Of a stretch of DNA of 64,000 nt, positions 37,475-45,600 are shown piece after piece. The notes beneath the pieces are model-generated. The model was not told the origin of the DNA and made no database searches. It was given only the letters and a program-made list of their open reading frames with translations. Numbering within the stretch: the stretch's first letter is position 1; every line of letters starts with the position of its first letter. The stretch spans positions 416,797 to 480,796 of the forward strand of contig NZ_LMLU01000001.1 of the NCBI RefSeq assembly GCF_001422665.1. Direction: 5' to 3'. This DNA is from Arthrobacter sp. Leaf234. GTDB lineage: Bacteria > Actinomycetota > Actinomycetes > Actinomycetales > Micrococcaceae. The position numbers and the translations under genes are program-made.

Positions 37475-39439
37475 ATGACCGATCACCGGATCCTGAACGG
37501 GCGCTACGAGGTGCTCGAGCTGATCGGCCGCGGCGGCATGGCCGACGTCCACCTCGGCCGCGACCTGCGGCTCGGGCGGTCCGTCGCGATCAAGGTGCTC
37601 CGCAAGGACCTCGCGCGGGATCCGCTGTTCCAGTCGCGGTTCCGTCGGGAGGCGCAGGCGGTCGCCGGGTTGAACAACCCGAGCATCGTCGGGGTGTACG
37701 ACACCGGCGAGGAGGAGATCCCGGACCGACCGCAGCACGAGGTCCGAGTGCCGTTCATCGTCATGGAGTACGTGCAGGGCCGGACCCTCCGTGACCATGT
37801 GAAGGCCGGCGACCTCACGCCCGAGGACAGCATCACGTATCTCGCCGGTGTGCTCGGCGCACTGCAGTACAGCCATAGGGCCGGCATCGTGCATCGCGAC
37901 ATCAAGCCGGCCAACGTCATGATCACGCCCGATGGCGACGTGAAGGTCATGGACTTCGGGATCGCCCGTGCGATGGCTGATTCCCAGGCCACCATGACGC
38001 AGACCCAGGCGGTCCTCGGGACCGCCCAGTACCTCTCACCCGAACAGGCTCGCGGGGAGATCGTCGACACGCGGAGCGACCTGTACTCGGCGGGGTGCCT
38101 GCTCTTCGAGATGCTCACGGGACGGCCACCGTTCGTCGGTGACAGTCCGGTCTCCGTGGCGTACCAGCACGTCCGTGAGGAGGCACCCGCGGCGAGCAGT
38201 TTCAACCCCGCTCTCACGCCTGCCCTCGACTCCGTCCTGGCGAAGGCACTGCAGAAGAACCGGGAGGACCGGTTCCAGGATGCCGCCGCCTTCCGCAGGG
38301 CCTTGCTGGATGCCGGCCGGGGGATCGTCCTCGCGGCGACCGGCACCCTGCGGACCGAAGCCCTCGACGTCACCCGACGAACGGCGACCGCCGCCGGTCC
38401 CGGCGCAGCGTCGCTCGCGGGCGCATCGGCGGCCACCCCCGACCCGCGGACCCGGACCCTGCACCGCATTCCCGCCGAGCGCGGCCTTCCCGACCGCACC
38501 GCGACCGTGGAGGACTCCGAGGACGATCACTTCGACGTCCTGGACCGGGGGAACGACCCCGACCGCCACGGGGACCGCCGACGTCGGTCCTCCCGGGCCG
38601 CGTGGTTCACCGTATTCTTCGTCGCCGTGCTGCTGGTGCTCGCCGGCGGTTACGCCCTGCTCACCACGATCTCGGAGAATCGCACAGAACCGACTGCCAC
38701 CACCGTCGTCGTGCCCGATCTCGTCGGGATGACGGAGGAGGACGCGACGGACGCCATCGTCGATGCCGGGCTGGTGCCCTCCTCGGACGAGCAGTACAAC
38801 GCCACGGTGGAGGCCGGCACCGTGATCTCGTCCGATCCGTCCGGGGGCGCCTCCGTGGATCCGGAGTCACGCGTGAACATCACGGTCTCCCAGGGACCCG
38901 CGAACATCGCGGTACCCGACTCGCTCGCCGGACTGACCGAAGCCTCCGCCCGTGACCAGCTCGAGGAGCTCGGCCTGCGGGGTGGCACTGTGACGGAGGA
39001 GACGAGCGCGGAGGTCGCGCAGGGCCGGGTCCTCACCACAAGTCCGCAGGCCGGACAGATGGTACCGGCAGGTAGTGCCGTGGACCTGGTGCTCTCCAAC
39101 GGCAAGGTGGTGGTGCCGCTCCTCACCGACCTGACCGTGCAGCAGGCGGAGGCCCTTCTGGCGGATCCGGCTGTCCAGCTGCCGTTCACCGTCCGTGAGG
39201 CCGAGAACAGCGTGGTGGCGCCGGGCATCGTCACGGAGCAGTCCGCCGAGGCCCGGTCGCAGGTGGACCAGGGGACGGAGATCATCCTGACCGTCGCCAC
39301 GGCGCCCCCCGCCCCGACGGCGGAACCGACGGAACCGACGGAACCGCGTCCCACTCCGACGGATCAGCCCAGCGGGCAACCCACGGAGGGGCCGGACGAC
39401 GGCGGATCCGAGACCCGCCCCACGGAGGACGGCACCTAG
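37475..39439 (+). CDS. pknB: PASTA-domain serine/threonine protein kinase PknB
   Basis: A 654-residue receptor kinase, last gene of the operon. Kinase domain about 11-275: GRGGMADVH, K40, HRDIKPANV with D142, DFG with D160 and the activation-loop threonines in SQATMTQTQAVLGTAQYLSPE. A single membrane span (about 372-394) is followed by three extracellular PASTA repeats and a Pro/Thr/Glu/Gly-rich tail. It converges on trpG with a 12-base gap. It phosphorylates cell-division and wall-synthesis proteins and FHA adaptors in related species. Confidence 0.96.
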   Translation: MTDHRILNGRYEVLELIGRGGMADVHLGRDLRLGRSVAIKVLRKDLARDPLFQSRFRREAQAVAGLNNPSIVGVYDTGEEEIPDRPQHEVRVPFIVMEYVQGRTLRDHVKAGDLTPEDSITYLAGVLGALQYSHRAGIVHRDIKPANVMITPDGDVKVMDFGIARAMADSQATMTQTQAVLGTAQYLSPEQARGEIVDTRSDLYSAGCLLFEMLTGRPPFVGDSPVSVAYQHVREEAPAASSFNPALTPALDSVLAKALQKNREDRFQDAAAFRRALLDAGRGIVLAATGTLRTEALDVTRRTATAAGPGAASLAGASAATPDPRTRTLHRIPAERGLPDRTATVEDSEDDHFDVLDRGNDPDRHGDRRRRSSRAAWFTVFFVAVLLVLAGGYALLTTISENRTEPTATTVVVPDLVGMTEEDATDAIVDAGLVPSSDEQYNATVEAGTVISSDPSGGASVDPESRVNITVSQGPANIAVPDSLAGLTEASARDQLEELGLRGGTVTEETSAEVAQGRVLTTSPQAGQMVPAGSAVDLVLSNGKVVVPLLTDLTVQQAEALLADPAVQLPFTVREAENSVVAPGIVTEQSAEARSQVDQGTEIILTVATAPPAPTAEPTEPTEPRPTPTDQPSGQPTEGPDDGGSETRPTEDGT

Positions 39440-39451
39440 ACCGCTGCGCCC

Positions 39452-40096
39452 CTAACGGGCGATGAGTGGACTGAGCCCTGCGGCCCGGGTGGCCGCGCCC
39501 TCGAGACCGAGGGACTCCAGCCAGGTTCCCAGCATCTGGTAGCCCCCCTCCGTGAGGACGGACTCGGGGTGGAACTGCACACCCGTCAGGGGCGCTGTCC
39601 GGTGCTCGAGGCCCATGATGATGCCGCTGGCGGTCCGGGCCGTAACGGCGAGGTCCGCCGGGACGTCGTCACTGACGGCGGCGAGGGAGTGGTACCTCGT
39701 AGCCGTGACCGGCGACGGCAGGCCGCGGAACACGCTCGTACCGTCGTGCTCGACCAGCGACGTCTTCCCGTGCATGAGCTCGGGCGCATGGGTGACCCGG
39801 CCTCCGTACGCCTCCGCGAGTGCCTGATGGCCCAGGCAGACGCCGAGCATCGGCTTCGCCTGCTCGCCGCACCAGCGGATGAGGTCAACGCAGACGCCCG
39901 CCTCGGACGGCGTGCCGGGGCCCGGCGAGATGAGCACGCCATCACGTGAGACCGCCATGTCCTCGGCTTCCGCCAGGGTGACGTCGTCGTTCCTGACCAC
40001 GGTGGTCTCGGCGCCCAGTTCCTGCAGGTAGCCGACCAGCGTGTAGACGAAGCTGTCGTAGTTGTCGACGACGAGGATGCGGGTGGTGTCAGCCAT
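39452..40096 (-). CDS. trpG: Glutamine amidotransferase, anthranilate/aminodeoxychorismate synthase component II
   Basis: Class I glutamine amidotransferase of 214 residues that supplies ammonia to a chorismate-using partner. The nucleophile is C87 in GVCLGHQ, the oxyanion region is SPGPGTPSEAG, and the His-Glu pair is in VQFHPESVL near the C-terminus. No trpE or pabB is adjacent, so it could serve tryptophan, folate or both, as in other bacteria with one shared subunit. The neighbourhood (beside pknB) matches mycobacterial trpG. A 53-codon membrane-protein gene ends three bases upstream. Confidence 0.93.
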   Translation of the reverse strand: MADTTRILVVDNYDSFVYTLVGYLQELGAETTVVRNDDVTLAEAEDMAVSRDGVLISPGPGTPSEAGVCVDLIRWCGEQAKPMLGVCLGHQALAEAYGGRVTHAPELMHGKTSLVEHDGTSVFRGLPSPVTATRYHSLAAVSDDVPADLAVTARTASGIIMGLEHRTAPLTGVQFHPESVLTEGGYQMLGTWLESLGLEGAATRAAGLSPLIAR

Positions 40097-40099
40097 GAG

Positions 40100-40261
40100 T
40101 TACGGGGAACCAATCGTTGAATCCGTGAGCGGGTTGAACTGCGAGAACCAGGGGAAGACGAAGACCATGAGTGCGGCGACAGCCGCCACCACGAGGATCA
40201 CCGACAGCAGGATGCGCATCCACAGCGGGCCGGGGAGTGCCCGGAAGATCAGTCCGTACAT
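40100..40261 (-). CDS. 53-residue single-span membrane protein between sortase E and trpG
   Basis: A 53-residue protein, MYGLIFRALPGPLWMRI then a hydrophobic helix (about 14-42) and a short tail ending STIGSP. It begins five bases after the sortase stop and ends three bases before trpG, so the three genes are clearly one transcript. Streptomyces and relatives, as I recall, have a similar MY..-R.LPGP small protein in this place, which supports it as a real gene. Role unknown; orientation would place the tail outside the cell. Confidence 0.82.
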   Translation of the reverse strand: MYGLIFRALPGPLWMRILLSVILVVAAVAALMVFVFPWFSQFNPLTDSTIGSP

Positions 40262-40266
40262 GAGCC

Positions 40267-41082
40267 CTATCCACGTCCTGCGGTGCGGGTGACCTGCTCC
40301 GCGATCTCGGGCGGGGGACCTGCCTCCGTCGGACGCCAGGACTCCATCACCGAGTAGGCAATGATACGCTCCTGCGCCCCGAAACGCGGATTGCAGCTGG
40401 TCAGCGTGAGGATCCGGTCCACCGGCTCGGCGCCCGGCTCCGTCGGTACGGGGGCGATCACGTCGACCTGGTCCGGGAGGACGATCTCGGTGTTGCGGAA
40501 CACGTAGGTGTAGTACCCGGCACGGGTCTGCAGGTAGATGCGGTCCCCGGGGACGAGGGTGTGGATCTGGTCGAGCACCTGACCGTGCGTCTGACGATGC
40601 CCGGCAAGGGCGATGTTACCCACCTGGCCGGGAGCGGCGGTTCCCGGGTAGTGGCCCAATCCCAGGTTGTCGAGCACATCCGTCCCCACGCCCGCGGTGA
40701 TGGGGCGTGAATAGTCCTCCCCGAAGCGGGGGATGTAGGCCACGCCGAACGTCCCCGTGAGGGCGTCCGGTTCGAGCACGGCGGGCTCCCCGAAGTCCTC
40801 ACCGGTCGGAGGCACGGAGCCGGTCGACGGGGCAGGTCCGCTCGATGCCGGCGGGACCGGGACCTCCGAGAAGAACTCCTCGAGCGCCTGGTCCTGTTTG
40901 ATGTCCGCGTCGATGTTCGTCCACCACACCTCCCAGGCGACGAACAGCAGCAGCACCAGCCCGGCCGTGATGAGCAGCTCACCGACGATCTGAACGACCA
41001 GCTGCACGGGCGAACGACGACGGCGCACGGATCCGCGATCGGTACGGGCCACGGGAGCGGCGTCGAGCGTAGACCTGGCCAC
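40267..41082 (-). CDS. srtE: Class E sortase
   Basis: Membrane-anchored transpeptidase of 271 residues that attaches LAXTG-type surface proteins to peptidoglycan. A basic N-terminus (RTDRGSVRRRRSP) precedes one membrane helix (about 28-50), a Ser/Pro spacer, then the sortase domain with H162 (ALAGHRQTH), the catalytic C230 (LTLTSCNP) and R239. The TLTSCNP form and actinobacterial context indicate class E. I chose GTG 41082, which has AGGAG six bases upstream. Two genes of the same transcript follow (the 53-residue protein and trpG). Confidence 0.92.
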   Translation of the reverse strand: MARSTLDAAPVARTDRGSVRRRRSPVQLVVQIVGELLITAGLVLLLFVAWEVWWTNIDADIKQDQALEEFFSEVPVPPASSGPAPSTGSVPPTGEDFGEPAVLEPDALTGTFGVAYIPRFGEDYSRPITAGVGTDVLDNLGLGHYPGTAAPGQVGNIALAGHRQTHGQVLDQIHTLVPGDRIYLQTRAGYYTYVFRNTEIVLPDQVDVIAPVPTEPGAEPVDRILTLTSCNPRFGAQERIIAYSVMESWRPTEAGPPPEIAEQVTRTAGRG

Positions 41083-41262
41083 TGCCGCTCCTGCCGCTCG
41101 GGATGCACTGATCGGCCACGGTTCTTGGCTAGAATCGTCGGAGAACCGGGCCGCCGGGTGTCGCTTCTCCCTCAGGGTATCCTGCGGGGCCCGGCACCTT
41201 CGGGCGGCCAGCGAGACCATCGGTGCAGCTGATCCGCGGCTGCGCCCCGTCGAGGAGAAGCC

Positions 41263-41511
41263 GTGCCCGAGTCGAAGCCCCGCAAGAGAGCCAGCACCAC
41301 GGCGCCTGCCGCGAAGTCCTCGCAGCCCAAGCCGAATCCGGCCTGGTACAAGTACGTCATGTTCGGCCTGATGATCGTCGGCCTGCTCTGGATCATCACG
41401 TTCTACATCTCCGAGTCCACCCTGCCCGTGGAGGCCTGGGGTTCGTTGAACATCCTGGTCGGGTTCGGCATCGCGATCATCGGGTTCCTGATGACCACCA
41501 GGTGGCGCTGA
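41263..41511 (+). CDS. crgA: Cell division protein CrgA
   Basis: An 82-residue septal membrane protein that helps stabilise the divisome and coordinates PBPs with FtsZ assembly in actinobacteria. A basic, disordered N-terminus (MPESKPRKRASTT) is followed by NPAWYKYVMFGLMIVGLLWIITFYI (first span) and a second span LNILVGFGIAIIGFLMTTRW, the signature CrgA ending. GTG start at 41263 with GAGGAGAAG upstream. Divergent from the sortase operon, as expected for this locus. Confidence 0.95.
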   Translation: MPESKPRKRASTTAPAAKSSQPKPNPAWYKYVMFGLMIVGLLWIITFYISESTLPVEAWGSLNILVGFGIAIIGFLMTTRWR

Positions 41512-41549
41512 TACCCAGGAGGAGCAATGGCCCGCGATCATCGGGCAGA

Positions 41550-41587
41550 GCAGCATCGCCGCGGACCCGGGTTCGCGGCGATGCTGC
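41550..41587 (+). terminator. Hairpin downstream of crgA
   Basis: Perfect 14-base arms, GCAGCATCGCCGCG and CGCGGCGATGCTGC, around a ten-base loop, 38 bases after the crgA stop. No T tract, so it may instead protect the 3' end of the transcript. Confidence 0.6.
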
Positions 41588-41719
41588 GTCAGGGGGCGAT
41601 CGCGATCGCCGCTGTTCCCTGGCCCTCCCCCGTCGACGAGGGGCAGATCCTGTCTGCTCCACCCACAGCTGACCTGCCGTCCGAGATCTCCGGCGGCTGT
41701 ACACACGGTGTGCATGACG

Positions 41720-41848
41720 TTATCCACAGGTGTGCACAGAATTGTTGATGATTCATGGAAGAGCCCGGAAATCCGGGCCACGCTTATCCACAGCTGTGGA
41801 ATTACATGTGTGTAAGTTATCCCCGCTGTGGACAAGTCCTGTGGACAA
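41720..41848. promoter_or_regulatory. Cluster of DnaA-box-like nonamers
   Basis: Five nonamers in 129 bases: TTATCCACA at 41720-41728 and 41784-41792 (+, perfect), TTATCCCCG at 41817-41825 (+, weaker), and TTGTCCACA on the minus strand at 41827-41835 and 41840-41848. The surrounding DNA is locally AT-richer than the rest of the window. No gene is seen between crgA and the rhomboid gene (41512-41897). Function as a DnaA-binding site is inferred. Confidence 0.7.
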
Positions 41849-41886
41849 CGAGGAAGGGCCGATGCTGCAGCATCGGCCCTTCCTCG
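41849..41886. terminator. 38-base perfect palindrome after the rhomboid gene
   Basis: Arms of 17 bases (outer part CGAGGAAGGGCC, inner GATGC) around a TGCA centre, 11 bases beyond the rhomboid stop. Likely its transcription terminator; it abuts the last DnaA-box-like nonamer. Confidence 0.78.
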
Positions 41887-41897
41887 TCCTGCTGTCC

Positions 41898-42770
41898 TCA
41901 CACGGGAAGAAGCGTGACCCCTACAAAGGTCAGGACGCCCAGGAGTACCACGACACCCGCCAGGCCTGCCCATTGGAGCCCCGCCTGCCGGGCGCCCTTC
42001 GGGGCATAGGCGATGACAGCGGCACAGGCAGCGCCCGTGAGGAGCCCGCCCAGGTGTGCCTGCCAGGCGATGCCGGGCACCACGAAACCCAGGACGCCGT
42101 TGAGGGCGACCAGGACGACGATCTGGCGTACGTCACCGCCGCGCTTGCGCTGGACGATGAACAGGGCCCCGAAGAGACCGAAGACGGCCCCGGAGGCCCC
42201 GACCACCGACTGCTGGACATTGCTGAGCAGCAGGACCCCGACGGAACCGCCGACGGCCGAGACGAGGTAGAGCGCAAGGAACCTCGCCCGCCCCATCGAT
42301 GGCTCGAGCACCTTCCCGAGGATGTACAGCGCGTACATGTTGAAGGCGATGTGCAGGAGGGAGGACGGCGAGTGGAGGAATGCCGTGGTCACCATGCGCC
42401 AGGGTTCCGCGGGAATGATCCCGCCGGCCCCCGCGGTGTAGATCGGCGCGTAGGAGAAGACCCGGGTGACGCCAGGAACGACGAGCTGGAAGAGGAAGAC
42501 CACCAGGCAGACACCGATCAGGGTATAGGTCACGATGGGTGAGCCCCCGCGCGCGATGCCTCCGAAAGCATTCCTGCGGACAGGAGCATTGGCTGCCTGT
42601 TCGCGGATGCAGTCGACGCACTGGAAGCCTACGGGTGCAGGCCTCTGGCAATCGGCGCACGCCGGTCGTCCGCACCGCTGGCACCGCACGTAGCTGATGC
42701 GATCAGGATGGCGGGGACACACCGGCGCCTGCTGGCTGCCGGCGTCGGGCGCGGGGACTCCGTAGGACAT
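41898..42770 (-). CDS. Rhomboid-family intramembrane serine protease with N-terminal zinc-binding module
   Basis: A 290-residue membrane protease. The first 60 residues carry a Cys/His-rich B-box-like module (C18, H21, C30, C33, C38, C41, C51, C54), which should bind zinc in the cytoplasm. Six or more membrane helices follow. The catalytic dyad is S193 in GASGAVFG and H239 in WQAHLGG; the upstream HIAFNMYAL supplies the oxyanion Asn144. Substrates are unknown. It is four bases downstream of the cyclophilin gene on the same strand and has its own terminator. Confidence 0.92.
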   Translation of the reverse strand: MSYGVPAPDAGSQQAPVCPRHPDRISYVRCQRCGRPACADCQRPAPVGFQCVDCIREQAANAPVRRNAFGGIARGGSPIVTYTLIGVCLVVFLFQLVVPGVTRVFSYAPIYTAGAGGIIPAEPWRMVTTAFLHSPSSLLHIAFNMYALYILGKVLEPSMGRARFLALYLVSAVGGSVGVLLLSNVQQSVVGASGAVFGLFGALFIVQRKRGGDVRQIVVLVALNGVLGFVVPGIAWQAHLGGLLTGAACAAVIAYAPKGARQAGLQWAGLAGVVVLLGVLTFVGVTLLPV

Positions 42771-42774
42771 CCGG

Positions 42775-43317
42775 TTAGAGCTGTTCCACGGTGATGCTCT
42801 CGATGACGACGTCGTCGAGGGGCTTGTCCCTCATGTCGGTCGGGATCGAGTTCAGCTTGTCGACGACCTTGCGGGATTCCTCGTCCGTGACGTCACCGAA
42901 GATGGTGTGCTTGCCCTGGAGCCAGGTGGTGGGGACCGAGGTGATGAAGAACTGGGATCCGTTGGTTCCACGACCGCCCTGCAGGCCGGCATTGGCCATG
43001 GCCAGCTTGTACGGCTCGGTGAAGGAGAGGTCGGGGTTGATCTCGTCGTCGAACTTGTAGCCCGGCCCACCGATCCCCTGGCCGAGGGGATCCCCACCCT
43101 GGATCATGAAGTCCTTGATGATGCGGTGGAAGATGGTGCCGCTGTACAGGGGCGAGTTCGACTCCTCACCCGTCTGGGGGTGGGTCCAGGCGATCTCGCC
43201 CGTGGCGAGACCGACGAAGTTCTTCACCGTCTTCGGAGCATGGTTGCCGAAGAGGTTCACCTCGATGTCGCCCTGGTTGGTGTGGATGGTCGCTTTTGCG
43301 GTCGGAATTGCAGTCAT
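42775..43317 (-). CDS. ppiA: Cyclophilin-type peptidyl-prolyl cis-trans isomerase
   Basis: A 180-residue cytoplasmic PPIase (no signal peptide) accelerating prolyl isomerisation in folding. The active-site block FHRIIKDFMIQGGDP and the later GTNGSQFFI plus TWLQGKHTIFG are intact. I prefer the ATG at 43317 (MTAIPTAKATIHTNQGDI), the common family start; an in-frame ATG ten codons earlier exists. Gene order cyclophilin next to crgA is also seen in mycobacteria (Rv0009-Rv0011c region). Confidence 0.94.
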   Translation of the reverse strand: MTAIPTAKATIHTNQGDIEVNLFGNHAPKTVKNFVGLATGEIAWTHPQTGEESNSPLYSGTIFHRIIKDFMIQGGDPLGQGIGGPGYKFDDEINPDLSFTEPYKLAMANAGLQGGRGTNGSQFFITSVPTTWLQGKHTIFGDVTDEESRKVVDKLNSIPTDMRDKPLDDVVIESITVEQL

Positions 43318-43481
43318 CTCGTCATTCTTCCACGCGGGTACTGACAATAAGCTGGGGGAGACGCATTCCGCGCACAGTGAAACGCGCGGTCAAACCGGCC
43401 CGTGCCGAGCCCGTGGATGGCATCCGCCGCGCCACGCAACGTAGGCTGAGGAAAACGAGTAACCATCCCCTGGAGGTTTTT

Positions 43482-44369
43482 GTGAAGAAGAACGAACGCG
43501 TCACCCACGAGCTCGAGGAGAATGTCGCTGCGGGAGTAGCGGCCGCCCGCGACTGGGCCACTCCCCACGTCGCCCACGCCTACGACTGGGCGAAGCCCCG
43601 CTGGGAGAAGGGTGTGGAGACCGCTGGTCCCGCTCTTCAGGACACCTACCGTAAGGCCGCGGAGGGGATCTCGGGCGGCATCGCCGTGGTGACCCCGAAG
43701 ATCCAGGACGGACTCGACAAGGTCGGACCACGCATCACGCAGGTCATCGACGACACCACGCCGAAGATTCAGGGAACGCTGGACAAGGCAGCCCCTGCAC
43801 TCACCTCGGCGAAGGAGAAGGTCGTCGACGGCTACCTGCCGGCCCTCTCCCACCGTCTCGGTGAGGCTGCGGATACAGCCTCCCGGTCCCTCGCGGCCGC
43901 TTCCGTGCCCCCCGTCGTGGAAAAGGCCGTCACCAAGGTGACCGGCGACAAGAAGGCGGTGAAGAAGGCCCAGAAGCGACTCGCGGCCGCCACTCTCCAG
44001 GCATCGAAGGAGCTCAGGAAGAACCAGTCCCGCAGGTCGGGTAAGGGCTGGCTCATCTTCGGCATCCTCGCAGCCGCCGTCGTGGCCGGAGTAGCCGCGT
44101 GGCGCGCGTCCAAGCCGGTCGAGGATCCATGGAAGACACCTGCTCCGATCAAGGCAACTCCCGCTCCCGTCTCCAGCCAGAAGTCGCAGGAGGCCAAGGA
44201 GGTCGTCGCGACCATCAAGGAAGCCGCTGACCGTGCCGCGAGCTCGGACGCGACGGCGAAGGCGACGACCGGCACGGCAGCAGCCGCCGAGAAGGTCGCC
44301 GACAAGGCGAAGGACGTCACCGAGTCTGCCAAGCATGCGGCGAAGTCGACGGATGAGCCCAAGGCCTGA
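43482..44369 (+). CDS. Amphipathic-helix membrane-anchored protein of unknown function
   Basis: A 295-residue protein I cannot assign. Residues about 40-145 form repeated amphipathic segments with recurring PKIQDGLDK / PKIQGTLDK and IT-VIDDTTP motifs, apolipoprotein- or LEA-like. A Lys-rich helical stretch (155-187) leads into a single membrane span (about 190-207), then an Ala/Lys/Thr-rich tail (EKVADKAKDVTESAKHAAKS). The GTG at 43482 follows TGGAGG. Terminated by a classic hairpin. It could line the inner membrane or interact with lipids or DNA; this is speculation. Confidence 0.75.
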   Translation: MKKNERVTHELEENVAAGVAAARDWATPHVAHAYDWAKPRWEKGVETAGPALQDTYRKAAEGISGGIAVVTPKIQDGLDKVGPRITQVIDDTTPKIQGTLDKAAPALTSAKEKVVDGYLPALSHRLGEAADTASRSLAAASVPPVVEKAVTKVTGDKKAVKKAQKRLAAATLQASKELRKNQSRRSGKGWLIFGILAAAVVAGVAAWRASKPVEDPWKTPAPIKATPAPVSSQKSQEAKEVVATIKEAADRAASSDATAKATTGTAAAAEKVADKAKDVTESAKHAAKSTDEPKA

Positions 44370-44388
44370 TCCAGACCCCACCACGCAG

Positions 44389-44417
44389 AAGCCCCCGGTC
44401 AGACCCGGGGGCTTTTT
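44389..44417 (+). terminator. Rho-independent terminator
   Basis: Arms AAGCCCCCGG and CCGGGGGCTT with a TCAGAC loop, continuing into TTTTT (44413-44417); 19 bases after the stop of the amphipathic-helix gene. Confidence 0.93.
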
Positions 44418-44463
44418 CGTGCCCTTCCGTTACATTCCTTCTTGGACATAAATAGGTCGGACA

Positions 44464-45381
44464 CTAATCACCGCCGAGTGCGGGAGGCTGCGTCTCGATG
44501 GTCGATCCGGAGACCGGACGACGCCCCCGGCGTCGTTGCTGACCTCTGATGACCACCGCCAACCCCACGAGGATCAGGACGAGCCCGCCATACGTCCCTG
44601 CGGGTAGTTTCTCGTCCAGGAATACAGCGGCGAGGAAGGCGGCACCGGGAATCTCGAGCAGGATGATCATGGAGACGACCAGGGGACTCATCACGGCCAG
44701 CAAGTGGTTGAAGACCGAGTGACCCATGATCTGCGCCATGAGGGTCACCCCCAGGATTCCCGCCCACGCACCTGGACTGAACCCTGTGACCGGCTGCGCC
44801 GTGACTGCGCACAGGACCAGGAGGATCACGGCGCAGGCACCGTAGCAGAGGCTGGTGTAGGTTCCCGTGGACATGGTCTTCCGGGCTGCTGCGCCGGCCA
44901 TCTGGTAGACGGCTGCGAGTGCTCCTCCTGCCAGCGCCAGGAGGTCACCCAGCAGGGCGTCCCGAGACAGGGAGAGATCGAAGCCGGTGATGATCACGAC
45001 GCCGAGGAATGCGACGCCCAGCCCGGCGACGACGGCGCCCTGCGGCCGGGAGCCGAGCAGGGCGTTGAACAGGGCTATCCACGCGACCTGCAGGCACACG
45101 AGGGCGGTGGCGGCCGCTACCGAGGTGAGCTTGAGGGCGGAGATGAAGCAGACGAAGTGGAGAGCGAGGGCGACAGCTGCGATCGTGAGCCGACGCACGT
45201 CGGGACCCCGCAGTGCGGCGAACTCCGCCCGCTTCGAGACGGCAGCAGGGCCACCCATGAGGACCGCGCCGATCAGGTTCCGCCAGAACGCGATGGCGAG
45301 GACGGGCGCCGCCGTAGCGGCCATGATCGGGCCGGATGCGGACACACCGATCACGCCCAGGATCGAGAGGAAGATGATCAC
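44464..45381 (-). CDS. EamA/DMT-family transporter
   Basis: A 305-residue drug/metabolite transporter with ten predicted membrane segments arranged as two five-helix EamA repeats (about 5-135 and 150-285). Each repeat ends in the usual Pro/Gly-rich helix (LLGSRPQGAVVAGLGVAFLGVVII and FLDEKLPAGTYGGLVLILVGLAVVI). Probably exports a small metabolite; the substrate is unknown. The start is GTG at 45381, as no ATG fits the first helix. A Gln/Arg-rich tail (GQQRRRGRRP) ends the protein. Confidence 0.88.
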   Translation of the reverse strand: MIIFLSILGVIGVSASGPIMAATAAPVLAIAFWRNLIGAVLMGGPAAVSKRAEFAALRGPDVRRLTIAAVALALHFVCFISALKLTSVAAATALVCLQVAWIALFNALLGSRPQGAVVAGLGVAFLGVVIITGFDLSLSRDALLGDLLALAGGALAAVYQMAGAAARKTMSTGTYTSLCYGACAVILLVLCAVTAQPVTGFSPGAWAGILGVTLMAQIMGHSVFNHLLAVMSPLVVSMIILLEIPGAAFLAAVFLDEKLPAGTYGGLVLILVGLAVVIRGQQRRRGRRPVSGSTIETQPPALGGD

Positions 45382-45450
45382 CCGGCAACACTATGGCACC
45401 GGACGTGCTCCGATGACCGCATGCTCCGTCGCTCCTGACCCCTCCACGCA

Positions 45451-45479
45451 GAAAGTCCCGGTCATGGACCGGGACTTTC
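45451..45479 (-). terminator. Terminator downstream of tRNA-Ala
   Basis: Perfect 13-base arms GAAAGTCCCGGTC and GACCGGGACTTTC around ATG, seven bases past the 3' end of the leftward tRNA-Ala gene. Confidence 0.88.
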
Positions 45480-45485
45480 CTTCGG

Positions 45486-45558
45486 TGGAGGCACGGGGAC
45501 TCGAACCCCGAACCCCCTGCTTGCAAAGCAGGTGCGCTACCAATTGCGCCATGCCCCC
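45486..45558 (-). tRNA. tRNA-Ala (anticodon TGC)
   Basis: A 73-base cloverleaf: acceptor GGGGGCA/TGCCTCC, anticodon stem CCTGC/GCAGG with loop TTTGCAA (TGC), T arm CGGGG-TTCGAGT-CCCCG, discriminator A, no encoded CCA. Paired with tRNA-Ile near gyrA as in other actinobacteria. Confidence 0.97.
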
Positions 45559-45600
45559 GAATCGGAGTGTGGACCTCTACGGTCGCGCCCTCCGGCGGTT

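Noticed and set aside
39449..39463. Small hairpin CGCCC / GGGCG between pknB and trpG
   Set aside because: Five base pairs overlapping the trpG stop; likely by chance at this GC content.
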